Shown here one piece after another: positions 42,328-51,581 of a stretch of DNA of 64,000 nucleotides. Positions within the stretch are counted from its first letter, which is position 1, and every line of letters begins with the position of its first letter. Source of the stretch: Mangrovihabitans endophyticus (GTDB taxonomy: Bacteria; Actinomycetota; Actinomycetes; Mycobacteriales; Micromonosporaceae); the NCBI RefSeq assembly GCF_014646155.1, contig NZ_BMMX01000015.1:1-64000 (forward strand). Direction: 5' to 3'. The translations under genes and the position numbers were made by a program. A model generated the notes under the pieces. The model did not search any database and was not told the origin of the DNA. It was given only the letters and a program-made list of their open reading frames with translations.

Positions 42328-43307
42328 TGGCCGTCGGCGCGTGGTTCCGCACCGAGCACGATCATCCGCAGCACGTGATCGACCTGCCGGCCACCGTCAC
42401 CAGCGGCATCGACCCCGGTGTGGCCATCGTCGACCAGGTGGTCCGGGGCAAGGGCATCGTCGGCCGGGTGACCGGCGACTTCGGAGCCGTGGCGTTGCGC
42501 GTGCAGGGCACCGGTCGGCCGACCCGGGTCCGGGTCACGGTGCAGTTGGACGAGCTGGCCACCCGCTGGTGGGCCGACCGGGTCAAGCCGCGGCAGTCCG
42601 CCGCGGAGCTGCCCCGGCTGGCGATCCTGCGGGTCCAGGGCGAAAACCGCGGCGCCGCGCTCCTGGCCCGCCGGCAGGGCTGGCGTGGCGCCGGGAACGT
42701 CAAGCGTGCATTCGACGTCGACCTGCGCGCGGACGAGGTGGACGAGGACGGCCTGCTCGTGGTTGAGCTGGCCGAAGCACCGCATCCGTCCTGGCTGGCC
42801 GACCGCGTGTCGCCGCGGTCGGCGATCGGGTTGCGCTTCGACAGCATCGTGGTGGGCGAGCCGGACGGGTCCGGGTCGGCCGCCGCGCCGCCGGCCGCGG
42901 TCGGTGGCAGCGGATGCGACTTCGTGGTGGTCCCCGCTGGTGCCGAACGTGACGTGCGGCTCGACATGGTCACGGCGGCGCCCGCGCCACCGCTGCCGCG
43001 CAGCCCGTCCAATCGCTGGACCCGCCGCAAGGAGGCGCGGGCCGGCTTCAAGGCGCTGCGGATCGCGCGCCGGGCCGCGGTGCGCGGCCTGGCCGAGGTG
43101 CGGCCCGGGCGCCCGGAGGGCGACCTCGGCGTGCTGGCGGCGGACGCGTACACCGCGGAGCCGGTCGCGGTCGAGGTGCTGCGGCGTCGGGAAGGCGGGT
43201 TCGACCTGCGCCTGCCGGAGACGCCCACGGCACCCGTGCTCCTCGGCCTGGATTCGCCCCGCCGTGGCCTGTCCCTGCGCGTCCGCACCATGGGAGAGCA
43301 CCGATGA
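42327..43307 (+). CDS. Hypothetical protein of the pseH-pseI operon
   Basis: A 326-residue protein, beta-rich in appearance in the first 200 residues (AVALRVQGTGRPTRVRVTVQ, LPRLAILRVQGENRG) with a basic linker (RKEARAGFKALRIARRA) and a short C-terminal beta segment. It has no signal peptide or membrane helix and no catalytic motif I can identify. The start shares bases with the preceding stop (TGATG) and its own stop overlaps the beta-helix gene (ATGA), so it is produced in step with both. The shape suggests a carbohydrate-binding or modifying accessory, but that is inference. Confidence 0.65.
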   Translation: MAVGAWFRTEHDHPQHVIDLPATVTSGIDPGVAIVDQVVRGKGIVGRVTGDFGAVALRVQGTGRPTRVRVTVQLDELATRWWADRVKPRQSAAELPRLAILRVQGENRGAALLARRQGWRGAGNVKRAFDVDLRADEVDEDGLLVVELAEAPHPSWLADRVSPRSAIGLRFDSIVVGEPDGSGSAAAPPAAVGGSGCDFVVVPAGAERDVRLDMVTAAPAPPLPRSPSNRWTRRKEARAGFKALRIARRAAVRGLAEVRPGRPEGDLGVLAADAYTAEPVAVEVLRRREGGFDLRLPETPTAPVLLGLDSPRRGLSLRVRTMGEHR

Positions 43308-44332
43308 TCCATCGTCCGGCCCTGTCCGCCGATCCGGAGGACAACCGGCGCACGCTCCAGGAGATCCTGGACGGCGCCGCCGAGGGTGGGGAACTCGTGG
43401 TGCCCGCGGGCACCCATCGGGTCGCCGACGGGTTGCGCGTACCCGCCGGGTGGACGGTGTCCGGCCGGTCCGCCGCCGGGGACGGCACGGTCCCGCAGAC
43501 CTGGATCGAGTCGACCGGCACCGCCGGGCATCCGATCCTGCACGTGACCGGCTCCGACGTGGCGATCCGCGACCTGGGGTTGCGTCCGCCTGCGGCCGAC
43601 CCGGGTGAGCACGGCGGGGATCGCGGCACCGCGATCACCATCGGCGATTACCTGTACGAAGCGGCACCGGCCTGGATCGAGCGGGTGGACGTGCGCCGGG
43701 TGCACGTGGAGCGTCCGGACGAGCGGCACGCGAACTGCGTCGCCGTGATGGGCGCGGTGCGCGACATCGTGCTGCACGACATCACCATCCGGGGCGGGTA
43801 CACCGGGGTGGCGGTGCATTGGGGCGCGGTCGGCGGGGACGTGTCCACGATCGTCGGACCGACCTTCCACCCGCATGGCCTGACCATCACCGACCTGCGG
43901 GTCCGGGACGCGATCGAGGGCTTTTACCTGTCCTCGGTGCACGATGCGACGGTGCGCGGCGGGTGCATGCGCAACGTGGACTTCGGCTTCCGCCTGCTGC
44001 CCGGCGACAACACCGACCGGTGGGCGCCCTCCTCGTACGACGGCACGGCGCCACGCATCGGCTCGAACATCGAGATCGCCGACCAGTGCGTCTCGTGGAA
44101 CGGTCCACGGTACGGCGTACGGGTCGCGGGTTGGGGTCGCAGCGAGGTGGACGGCTTGGTGAGCGAGCTCGCGTACGAGAACGCGGTGATCCGCGACTGC
44201 CGGCTGTTCGGGGCGGGCAGTGGTGAGCAGTGGGCGCCGGTGATGGTGGAGCGGGCCGCCGGTGTGGAGCTGACCGGCATTCTGTCCAGCACCATCGGTG
44301 AATGTTCTTGCACACTGAGCGAAAGAAACTGA
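43304..44332 (+). CDS. Right-handed parallel beta-helix protein
   Basis: A 342-residue protein with repeated coils typical of pectate-lyase-like beta helices: GGELVVPAGTHRVADGLRVP, HPILHVTGSDVAIRDLGLRP, NCVAVMGAVRDIVLHDITIR and NAVIRDCRLFGAGSGEQWAP. Such folds act as polysaccharide lyases, epimerases or glycan-binding proteins. No signal peptide is evident, so it may act in the cytoplasm on a nucleotide-linked or lipid-linked sugar. It is the last gene of the pseH-pseI operon. Confidence 0.75.
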   Translation: MIHRPALSADPEDNRRTLQEILDGAAEGGELVVPAGTHRVADGLRVPAGWTVSGRSAAGDGTVPQTWIESTGTAGHPILHVTGSDVAIRDLGLRPPAADPGEHGGDRGTAITIGDYLYEAAPAWIERVDVRRVHVERPDERHANCVAVMGAVRDIVLHDITIRGGYTGVAVHWGAVGGDVSTIVGPTFHPHGLTITDLRVRDAIEGFYLSSVHDATVRGGCMRNVDFGFRLLPGDNTDRWAPSSYDGTAPRIGSNIEIADQCVSWNGPRYGVRVAGWGRSEVDGLVSELAYENAVIRDCRLFGAGSGEQWAPVMVERAAGVELTGILSSTIGECSCTLSERN

Positions 44333-44445
44333 TTCTCGATCTCTCGGGGTTAGGATTCGCGGAAACGCATCGCCAAGGTCCACCGTGGTGTCACAAGGTC
44401 GCCTACAGTGGATCCGCGTAACGTGAGATTTCTTCGAGGGGCGTC

Positions 44446-45870
44446 ATGGGGATCACCCGCAAGGAAGTCCTGAGGATCTTCGGCGCCGGTGCCGGCGCAG
44501 CGGCGGCCGGCCGCTGGGGGCTGACCGCCGGTGCGACTCCCGTCACGGCGGCCGAGGCGGCCGGAGCCACCGTGGTCACCCGGGACATCGCCGTGATCGG
44601 CGGCGGCGCGACCGGCACCTATGCCGCCATCCGCCTGCGCGACGAGGGCCGCAGCGTGGCGGTGATCGAGCAGCAGGACCGGCTCGGCGGTCACACGCAC
44701 ACCTACACCGATCCGGCCACCGGCGCACACGTGGACATCGGCGTGGTCGTGTGGCACGACCTGCCCCTGGTGCGTGACTGGTTCGCGCGTTTCGACGTGC
44801 CCCTGGAGAAGGCGAACTTCGACATCCCGGGCCAGGAGTCGCTCGCCGTCGACTACCGCACCGGCAAGCCGGTGACCGGGTGGACACCGCCGGATCCGTC
44901 GGCCGGCCTGGCGGCGTATGCCGAGCAGCTCGCCCGCTACCCCTATCTGGAGGCCGGGTTCGACCTGCCGGATCCGGTGCCCGCCGATCTGCTGCTGCCG
45001 TTCGGCGAGTTCGTGCGCAAGTACAACGTCGATTCCGCAGTCAACATGATCTTCAACTTCGGTCAGGGGCTGGGCGACCTGCTCCGCCAGCCGACGCTGT
45101 ACGTGTTCAAGAACTTCGGCCTGGACATCCTGCGCAACTTGCAGGTCGGCTTCCTGACCACGTCCCGGCACGACAACAGCGAGCTCTACCGAAAGGCCCG
45201 TGCCGAGCTGGGCGAGGACGCCCTGCTGTGCAGCACCGTGGTCGCCGCCGACCGGGACGCCGCCGGCCACGCCAACCTCCTGGTGCGCGGACCGTCCGGG
45301 ATCCGGCTGATCCGTGCCCGCAAGCTGCTGATGACGATTCCCCCGAAGCTGGACAACCTGCGCGGGTTCGATGTGGACCGCACCGAGCGCCGGCTGTTCG
45401 GGCAGTTCCGCAACAGCGGCTACTACACCGGCGTGCTGCGCGGCACCGGCATCCCGGACAACCTCTCGATCGACAACATCGCTCAGCACACCCCCTATCA
45501 CCTGCCGCCCCTGCCGGGGGTCTACTCGATCTCCCCCACCGGCGTCCCCGGATTGCACAACGTGAAATACGGCAGTCCCGGCTCGCTGCCCGCGCACCAC
45601 GTCAAGGCGGACATCCTCGCGTCGATCCGTCGGATGCGCGCGGCCGGCACGATCGACGGCTCCGGCCGTCCGGAGTTCGCGGTGTTCGCCAGCCACACCC
45701 CGTTCGAGCTCACCGTGCCCACCTCGGCCATCGCGGCCGGTTTCTACCGCGAGCTCTCTGCGCTTCAGGGCCACAACAGCACCTTCTGGACAGGCGCGGC
45801 GTTCCATACCCACGACTCGTCGCTGCTGTGGCAATTCACCGAGTCGCTGCTACCGCGTCTGACCGCCTGA
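44446..45870 (+). CDS. Exported FAD-dependent amine-oxidase-like protein
   Basis: A 474-residue flavoprotein. After a hydrophobic, Ala/Gly-rich N-terminus (TRKEVLRIFGAGAGAAAAG), the FAD motif IAVIGGGATGTYAAIRLRDE begins near residue 47, followed by GGHTHTYTD. The rest fits flavin-containing amine oxidoreductases. The leader resembles a Tat signal but has Arg-Lys instead of Arg-Arg, so export is uncertain. The ATG follows GAGGGG. It lies between the pse arm and the convergent glycan operon; its substrate is unknown. Confidence 0.75.
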   Translation: MGITRKEVLRIFGAGAGAAAAGRWGLTAGATPVTAAEAAGATVVTRDIAVIGGGATGTYAAIRLRDEGRSVAVIEQQDRLGGHTHTYTDPATGAHVDIGVVVWHDLPLVRDWFARFDVPLEKANFDIPGQESLAVDYRTGKPVTGWTPPDPSAGLAAYAEQLARYPYLEAGFDLPDPVPADLLLPFGEFVRKYNVDSAVNMIFNFGQGLGDLLRQPTLYVFKNFGLDILRNLQVGFLTTSRHDNSELYRKARAELGEDALLCSTVVAADRDAAGHANLLVRGPSGIRLIRARKLLMTIPPKLDNLRGFDVDRTERRLFGQFRNSGYYTGVLRGTGIPDNLSIDNIAQHTPYHLPPLPGVYSISPTGVPGLHNVKYGSPGSLPAHHVKADILASIRRMRAAGTIDGSGRPEFAVFASHTPFELTVPTSAIAAGFYRELSALQGHNSTFWTGAAFHTHDSSLLWQFTESLLPRLTA

Positions 45871-45878
45871 CGCGTCCG

Positions 45879-48320
45879 TCACCCGGAACAGGCCGGGGTG
45901 GGCGCCGCCACGCCCGCCCCGGCCGCAGGCGGCCCGGCATCCGCCGGGGGCAGGCCGTCCCCGGCAGCGGGCGCCAGCGACCGTCCCCGCGGCACCTCGT
46001 AGACCACCGCCGTGCCGGAGACGAAGCGCGGCACCGCAATCCGGGCCAGCCGCGGTGACACCTCGTCCGCCCGGCTGTCGGCGAACAACCAACGCACGCC
46101 GAATCGCTGTCGCAGTTCGGCCAGCACGGCCCGGTCCCCGGTGGTGAACAGGCAGTCGTTGAGCAGAGCCACCGACGGGTACGGCGCGGGCTGCTGCGGG
46201 TAGCTCCGGTCGTTCGCTCCGTGCGCCGCGACGGTGGCATCCGCATAGCCCCAGCTCTCCACGAGGGTGCGCCGCCCGCCCAGCCCGGCGACCCAGAAGG
46301 CGCGGGCGTCGCACAACGGACTCTGCCGCATTCCCGAGCAGTGCACGTTTGTCGCCACCACGTCGTCCGGCCCGGCGGTGTCGTCAAGCCACTGCGCCGC
46401 GACCATCTCCTCCCGTGTGATCATCTGCCGGCTGTCCGGGACGTCCCGCGGGGCGCCGGCCGCCGTGTCCCAGGTATCGCGCACCGTGGTCACGCCCGCG
46501 GCGCCCAGGCTCACGCCCACCGTCGCCGCCAGCACGGCCGGCGCGATCGCCCGCCACGGCCGCCGTCGGATCATCAGGTGGCACACCACCATTGCCGCGA
46601 CCAGCACGACGGCGCCCGCCGCCGCGGCGCCGAGCAACGGCGCGGCCAGCGCCCCGAACCAGTCGACGACCGTGTTGTGCCGCGGATACCGCGTCGGGGG
46701 CACCACCACCGCCCAGACCGCGCCGGCCGCCAGCCCGCCGGGCACCGCCCATCGCGACCGGTGCACGGCGGCCAGGAGCCGCACGGTGAGCAGCGCGCCG
46801 ATCGGGATCACGCCGACGTAAAAGTAGACCTGGCTGGCGGACGGGTGCCAGAAGAGCCACAGTCCGCCCGCGCCCGCCGCGGTGGTCCCGGCCAGCAGCC
46901 ACGTCACCGGGTCCGAGCGGGTGCCCGGCACGCCCAGCGCGGCCAGTCCGGCCAGCCGCGGCGCCTGCAACAGCACCCACCACAGCACCAGCCAGGCCAC
47001 GAACCACGCGCCCCGAGTGGTCGCCACCTCCACGCCCAACGGCACCAGGCCACCCTTGTCCCGACCCTGCCCCACCCCGAGGGTGTCCACATAGGGCGTC
47101 ATCCAGCGCAACACGGACAGCGCCTGCACCCCCAGCACGCCGGCGCCGCCGCCGGCGAACAACCGCAAGCCGATCAGGATCGCGACGACGGTGTGCACCA
47201 GGACACCGAGCGCCGCCCAGGGCACCCGACGGTGCACCACCGCGGCCACCACCACGCCGGCGACCAGCCCGGCCACCACCGGCGGCAACGCGCTCGACTT
47301 GGCTCCCGCGCAGGCCACCGCGAGCAGCGGCAGCATCACCCACACGCCGGCCCGGAGACCGCCGCGGAAGGCGTCCACGGCGATCGCGATCAGCAGGCAC
47401 AGCAGGGGCAGCGCATACGTCTGTGATGGGCTGACATAGGAGACCGCCAGGCCGCCCGGGACCTCGGCGACTCCCCCGAGCACGGCCGGAAGACCGGCGA
47501 ACCCGAGCCCGGCGGCCAGCGGACCGGCCCACCAGCGCCCGGTGAGGTCCCGCGCGAGCGCCGCCAGCACCAGGGCGGCGATCGCGATGATCGGCACCGC
47601 CCACAACCGCAGCAGCACCACCGCCGGCGCCACGCCGGAGACCATGCTGCCCATCGCCATGTCGGCATCGGAGAGGAAGTGGTAGTGCAAGGTGTCGCCG
47701 GCGAGCTGCGGCACCTGGAACGGCATCGACCGCGTCATCTCGTGCACCAGCGCCAGGTGGTACATCAGATCCTGGTAGTACGCGGTGTCGGCGGGCGGCA
47801 ACGGGGTGAACCGCCACTCGTGATATCCCCACCCCACGGCGGACAACAGCACCGCCGACATCAGCCACGTCCACCGCACGGGCAGCGGTCGTGGTGACCG
47901 GATCCGCCAGTGCCGGCGCAGTCCCGGCACGGCGACGAACACCGCGATCACCACCAGCGGCCACCAGCGGACCAGCGCCGCGGCACCGACCGCGGCGGCG
48001 AGCGCCCACACGAGCAGTTGCAGCACCAGACCGGTGGCGGCGCCGCAGCCCACGTCCTCGGGCAGGTTCCGGCGGCTGCCACGCACCGCACGGTGCACCA
48101 GGGTGCCGGGCACCACCACGGCGAGGATGAGGTAGGCGGCGTACCGGACGATGTCGGCGACCGAAGTCCCGCTCAGCACCAGCACGGCGACCAGCGCGGC
48201 GGCCGGCAGGGACCAGGCAACGAGGTGCTGGACGAAGTGTGACCACCGACGCGACGCGACGGGCGGCGTCGGTGACCCGGGCGACGCCACATTCGCAGTG
48301 GGCAGGACCGTGGTGCCCAA
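45879..48320 (-). CDS. Large polytopic membrane protein, GT-C/YfhO-like
   Basis: An 813-residue membrane protein with about 13 hydrophobic helices over the first 640 residues, then an extracytoplasmic C-terminal domain (AAQWLDDTAGPDDVVATNVH, FGVRWLFADSRADEVSPRLA). An Asp-rich loop after an early helix (WRFTPLPPADTAYYQDLMYH) resembles the catalytic loop of lipid-linked-sugar GT-C glycosyltransferases. It probably transfers a sugar from a polyprenyl-phosphate donor made by the GT2 gene, which is only three bases upstream. It is the last gene of the ACP-LuxE-LuxC operon. Confidence 0.75.
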   Translation of the reverse strand: MGTTVLPTANVASPGSPTPPVASRRWSHFVQHLVAWSLPAAALVAVLVLSGTSVADIVRYAAYLILAVVVPGTLVHRAVRGSRRNLPEDVGCGAATGLVLQLLVWALAAAVGAAALVRWWPLVVIAVFVAVPGLRRHWRIRSPRPLPVRWTWLMSAVLLSAVGWGYHEWRFTPLPPADTAYYQDLMYHLALVHEMTRSMPFQVPQLAGDTLHYHFLSDADMAMGSMVSGVAPAVVLLRLWAVPIIAIAALVLAALARDLTGRWWAGPLAAGLGFAGLPAVLGGVAEVPGGLAVSYVSPSQTYALPLLCLLIAIAVDAFRGGLRAGVWVMLPLLAVACAGAKSSALPPVVAGLVAGVVVAAVVHRRVPWAALGVLVHTVVAILIGLRLFAGGGAGVLGVQALSVLRWMTPYVDTLGVGQGRDKGGLVPLGVEVATTRGAWFVAWLVLWWVLLQAPRLAGLAALGVPGTRSDPVTWLLAGTTAAGAGGLWLFWHPSASQVYFYVGVIPIGALLTVRLLAAVHRSRWAVPGGLAAGAVWAVVVPPTRYPRHNTVVDWFGALAAPLLGAAAAGAVVLVAAMVVCHLMIRRRPWRAIAPAVLAATVGVSLGAAGVTTVRDTWDTAAGAPRDVPDSRQMITREEMVAAQWLDDTAGPDDVVATNVHCSGMRQSPLCDARAFWVAGLGGRRTLVESWGYADATVAAHGANDRSYPQQPAPYPSVALLNDCLFTTGDRAVLAELRQRFGVRWLFADSRADEVSPRLARIAVPRFVSGTAVVYEVPRGRSLAPAAGDGLPPADAGPPAAGAGVAAPTPACSG

Positions 48321-48323
48321 CGT

Positions 48324-49316
48324 TCAGCCGTCGTCTGCGGCGGAGCGCGGCACGGGAACCACCGGCGTGCCGTCCGGCGCCGCCGAGTCGTAGGCGATGT
48401 GGAAGCTCGGCCGGTTCTGCACCACGGCGTAGATCCGGCTCACGTATTCACCCAGCAGGCCCAGGCAGATGAGCTGCACCGCCGCGAGCATGAGCATCGC
48501 CAGGAACAGCGAAGTCCAGCCGGGGATGACCGTCCCGGCGGCCCAGGCTGCCAGCCCGAAGACGATCAGGATCAGGCAGAACACGAACGCCACCGACCCG
48601 AGCCAGGTGGCCACGCGCAGCGGTGCGGCGGAGAAGTCGGCCAGGCTCTGCCAGGCCAGGCTCGCCATCTTGTGCACCGGATATTTCGTGTCACCGGCCG
48701 CGCGGCGCTCCCGGGTGTAGGTGACCGATCCGGAGGCGAAACCCAGCGACGGCACCAGCATGCGGTAGACCGGCGACCGTTCCGGCAGTTGTCGCAGCAC
48801 CTCCACCGCGGCGCGGCTGAGCAGCCGGAAGTCACCCGCCTGAGCGGGCATCCGAGTGCCGATGACGCGGCGCATCAGGCGGTAGTAGGCACCCGCCGTC
48901 ACCCGCTTGAACAGGGAGTCGGCGCTGCGGTCGACGCGGACCGCGTATACCACCTCCAGGTCGCGCTCCCGGGCCTCGGCCACCATCTCGGTGATCATCT
49001 CCGGCGGGTCCTGCAGGTCGGCGTCCATGCTCACCACCCAGTCGCCGTACGCGCGGCGCAGCCCGGCGGTCAGCGCGGCCTGATGCCCGCTGTTGGACCG
49101 CAGCCGGATGGTGCGTAGCTGCGGCCAGTCGCGGCGCTGCTCGACGAGCATCCGCGCGGTCGCGTCGCGGCTGCCGTCGTCGACCGCGACCACTTCGTAC
49201 GACATGCCGATGCCGTCCAGGATCGGCCGGAGGCGGGCGACCAGAGCCGGGATCACGGTCTCCTCGTTGAACATCGGCACCACGACGGACAACGACGGAG
49301 GTGGCGGTGCTTCCAT
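48324..49316 (-). CDS. GtrB/DPM1-like polyprenyl-phosphate glycosyltransferase (GT2)
   Basis: A 330-residue GT2 enzyme. The nucleotide-sugar site is LSVVVPMFNEE at the N-terminus and the metal motif DAD at 98-100 in VVSMDADLQDPPEM. Two C-terminal membrane helices (about 235-255 and 268-290) match the GtrB group, which loads a sugar from UDP- or GDP-donors onto polyprenyl phosphate. The GT-C-like gene follows immediately. It is 13 bases after luxC. Confidence 0.88.
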   Translation of the reverse strand: MEAPPPPSLSVVVPMFNEETVIPALVARLRPILDGIGMSYEVVAVDDGSRDATARMLVEQRRDWPQLRTIRLRSNSGHQAALTAGLRRAYGDWVVSMDADLQDPPEMITEMVAEARERDLEVVYAVRVDRSADSLFKRVTAGAYYRLMRRVIGTRMPAQAGDFRLLSRAAVEVLRQLPERSPVYRMLVPSLGFASGSVTYTRERRAAGDTKYPVHKMASLAWQSLADFSAAPLRVATWLGSVAFVFCLILIVFGLAAWAAGTVIPGWTSLFLAMLMLAAVQLICLGLLGEYVSRIYAVVQNRPSFHIAYDSAAPDGTPVVPVPRSAADDG

Positions 49317-49329
49317 TGCCGTACAGCTC

Positions 49330-50520
49330 CTAGACCTGCAGCGTGGTGAGCCGGGTGAACTCCCGAGGCAGGTCGTACCCGTCCCAGACGGCGCTGAACG
49401 TCAAGGCGGACCCGAACGGCACGATCCGGTCGACGCCGCGCCCGCCCAGCGCGGTCGCGAAGTCACGTAGCTGCGTCGCGGTGAATCCGAAGTGGCTGAA
49501 GGTCTGGTCCTGGCGGTTCATCACCGGCACCAGGTCGGCCAGGTCCCGAACGGCCACGAAGGGAAACGCGCCGGCACCCAGCCAGCGTCGGGGCAACGCT
49601 TCGATGTCCGCCAGCGCGATGCCGGTGACCGCGTTGCCGGCGAACGTCAAGCCGGTGGCCGCTCCGACGGCGGCCAGCCCATAGGCGTTCACCCGTTTCT
49701 CCACCGCCATCGCCGGGTCCACGGTCCAGCCGCGCTCGGCCACCACCGCGCCCAGCAGTGTGAGGAACTCGTCCTGCACTCGGTCGGCGTCCGCGGGGTC
49801 GCCCACCAGGAACACCGTCCGCGGTGACGAGCAGGCCGCCTGGTCGAACCAGTACGCGTCGTTGGTGAAGCCGAGCACGGCGGCCCGGCGCGTCGCGTCG
49901 TCCGCCGCCGCCCACCCGGCCGTGCACAGCGCGGCCCATGACGTGCGGTCCGGGAACGTCAGGTCGCGCGCCGACGGCCGCAGCGGATGCCGGCGGATGG
50001 TGTCCACCGCGGCGTCGCCACCCCAGATCACCCGCAGGTCGGCCCAGGAGCTGAGCGCGCCGGTGATGGCATCCTCGCGGCCGTAGGTGACCATCCGTTG
50101 GGTACGGCCGATGATCGGATCGGCGTCGGCCAGGGTGGCGTTGAGCGCCTCCAGCACGGTGTCCGCGGCGTTCGCCGACCGCTCCGAGATCCGCACCACG
50201 TTGTGGTTGCCGGCCAGCGCCGACAGCGCCCACGAATACACGAAGATGGTGTCCACGTTGGCCGGCGGCACGTGGAAGACGTTGCCGCGGGGAAAGGTCA
50301 GCGCGTCCGGGCGCTGCATCGCCGCGACCGCCCGGCGCAGTTCGGCAGGGCGCAGGAAGAAACCGAGCGAACCGAGCTCGGGATGCCGCCGGGCGACCGC
50401 CGGGGCGAGCAGCTTGCGGGCGAACCGGGACAGGAAGTCGATGATCCGGGCGTCGCCGACGGCCAAGCGGTCCGCCGACGGCGCGGTCAGGTCGCCCTCG
50501 GCGCCGAACCGGAATCTCAT
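49330..50520 (-). CDS. LuxC-like acyl-CoA/acyl-protein reductase
   Basis: A 396-residue aldehyde-dehydrogenase-superfamily enzyme of the LuxC type, which reduces an activated acyl group to an aldehyde with NADPH. The nucleotide region is GNVFHVPPANVDTIFVYSWA followed by LSALAGNHNVVRISERS, and the catalytic Cys230 is in WFDQAACSSPRTVFLVG. The ATG overlaps the LuxE-like stop (ATGA). No luciferase genes are present, so the context is not bioluminescence. A role in modifying a surface sugar is inferred. Confidence 0.88.
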   Translation of the reverse strand: MRFRFGAEGDLTAPSADRLAVGDARIIDFLSRFARKLLAPAVARRHPELGSLGFFLRPAELRRAVAAMQRPDALTFPRGNVFHVPPANVDTIFVYSWALSALAGNHNVVRISERSANAADTVLEALNATLADADPIIGRTQRMVTYGREDAITGALSSWADLRVIWGGDAAVDTIRRHPLRPSARDLTFPDRTSWAALCTAGWAAADDATRRAAVLGFTNDAYWFDQAACSSPRTVFLVGDPADADRVQDEFLTLLGAVVAERGWTVDPAMAVEKRVNAYGLAAVGAATGLTFAGNAVTGIALADIEALPRRWLGAGAFPFVAVRDLADLVPVMNRQDQTFSHFGFTATQLRDFATALGGRGVDRIVPFGSALTFSAVWDGYDLPREFTRLTTLQV

Positions 50521-51581
50521 GCGATCGCTCCTGCCCGCGGCGCGGCACCGCCCTGGTAAGTGTCCGAGCATCCACGCGCCTCCGCACGGGGCAGACGTCC
50601 CCGCACGGAGAACCGTTTGCCGGGCCAGTCGCCGTCGTCGACGCCGTGCACCACCCCGAGGTCCTCGGTGAGCAGCACGTGTCCGGGATACGACGTGGGC
50701 AGCGTGCTGACCACCTCCAACAGGCCGGGCTTGCCGGGCGGCAACTCCGCCCAGGTGTCCGGGTCGCGCACCACGACGTCGGCGAAGTCGGGGCAGTACA
50801 GCGATCCGCCCGACGGGCCTTCCAGGAAGATCGTGCCGATCTGCTCGACCATGCCGTAGAAGTTGTGCACCCTGGTCAGTCCGGCGTCCACGCGCAGCCG
50901 CCGCCGGAACTCGTCCGGATCGACCGCCTGATCGACGAGCTTCTTCCACCCTCCGGAGTGGATCAGGGTGCCGTTGCTCAGATCCAGTCCATGCTCGCGG
51001 GCCACCTCGTAGAGGTGCAGCCAGACGAGATAGGTGAACCCGAAGATCAGGAACGGCTGGTCGCCGTGCGCGGCGAGGAACCCGCGGATCGCGTCGACGT
51101 CGGGCTTGCCGTCGGAGTCCAGCGCCCACACGTGGTCGCGGCCGAAGGTGGCCATGCCGAGCACGCCCGCACCCCGAGCGCTGAACGACCGGCGGTCCTT
51201 GAGCAGCGACTTGGTGTCGACCAGCAGCATCGGTAGCCGCTTGGGTCCGAGCACCGACTGCACGGTGGCACCCAGCATCCGCGTCTGCGTGGCAGCGGCG
51301 GCCTTGTCCAGATAGATGCGGCTCACCTCGCCGGTGGTGCCGCTGGAGGTGAGCACCTTGAACACCTCGTCGTCACCGATGCTCTTCAGTTCGAGGTTCT
51401 TGAACAGGCGTACCGGGAGCCAGGGCAGATCGGCCACCGTGTCGAACCGGTCGCCCGCACCGGACGCGTCAAGGATTCGCGCGTACGGCGGACAGGCGGC
51501 GCGATGGTGGGCGACCAGCTCGGAGAGCTCCTTGACCAGGGCGGTCTCCTTGGCAGCCTGCGGCAACGTGAAAACGCTCAC
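50517..51581 (-). CDS. LuxE-like acyl-protein synthetase
   Basis: A 354-residue member of the LuxE family, adenylate-forming enzymes that activate a fatty acid and hand it to LuxC. Signatures include LTSSGTTGEVSRIYLDKAAA near 78 and HNFYGMVEQIGTIFLEGPSG near 240, both typical of this ANL-like fold. Cys338 near the C-terminus (RGCSDTYQ) is a candidate acyl-carrying residue. The GTG start overlaps the ligase stop (GTGA) and the stop overlaps the LuxC start, so the pair is translationally coupled. Confidence 0.87.
   Translation of the reverse strand: MSVFTLPQAAKETALVKELSELVAHHRAACPPYARILDASGAGDRFDTVADLPWLPVRLFKNLELKSIGDDEVFKVLTSSGTTGEVSRIYLDKAAAATQTRMLGATVQSVLGPKRLPMLLVDTKSLLKDRRSFSARGAGVLGMATFGRDHVWALDSDGKPDVDAIRGFLAAHGDQPFLIFGFTYLVWLHLYEVAREHGLDLSNGTLIHSGGWKKLVDQAVDPDEFRRRLRVDAGLTRVHNFYGMVEQIGTIFLEGPSGGSLYCPDFADVVVRDPDTWAELPPGKPGLLEVVSTLPTSYPGHVLLTEDLGVVHGVDDGDWPGKRFSVRGRLPRAEARGCSDTYQGGAAPRAGAIA

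Noticed and set aside
49330..51581. Bioluminescence (lux) operon
   Set aside because: LuxC- and LuxE-like genes are present but luxA, luxB and luxD are not, and the operon contains ACP, acyl ligase and glycosyltransferase genes.
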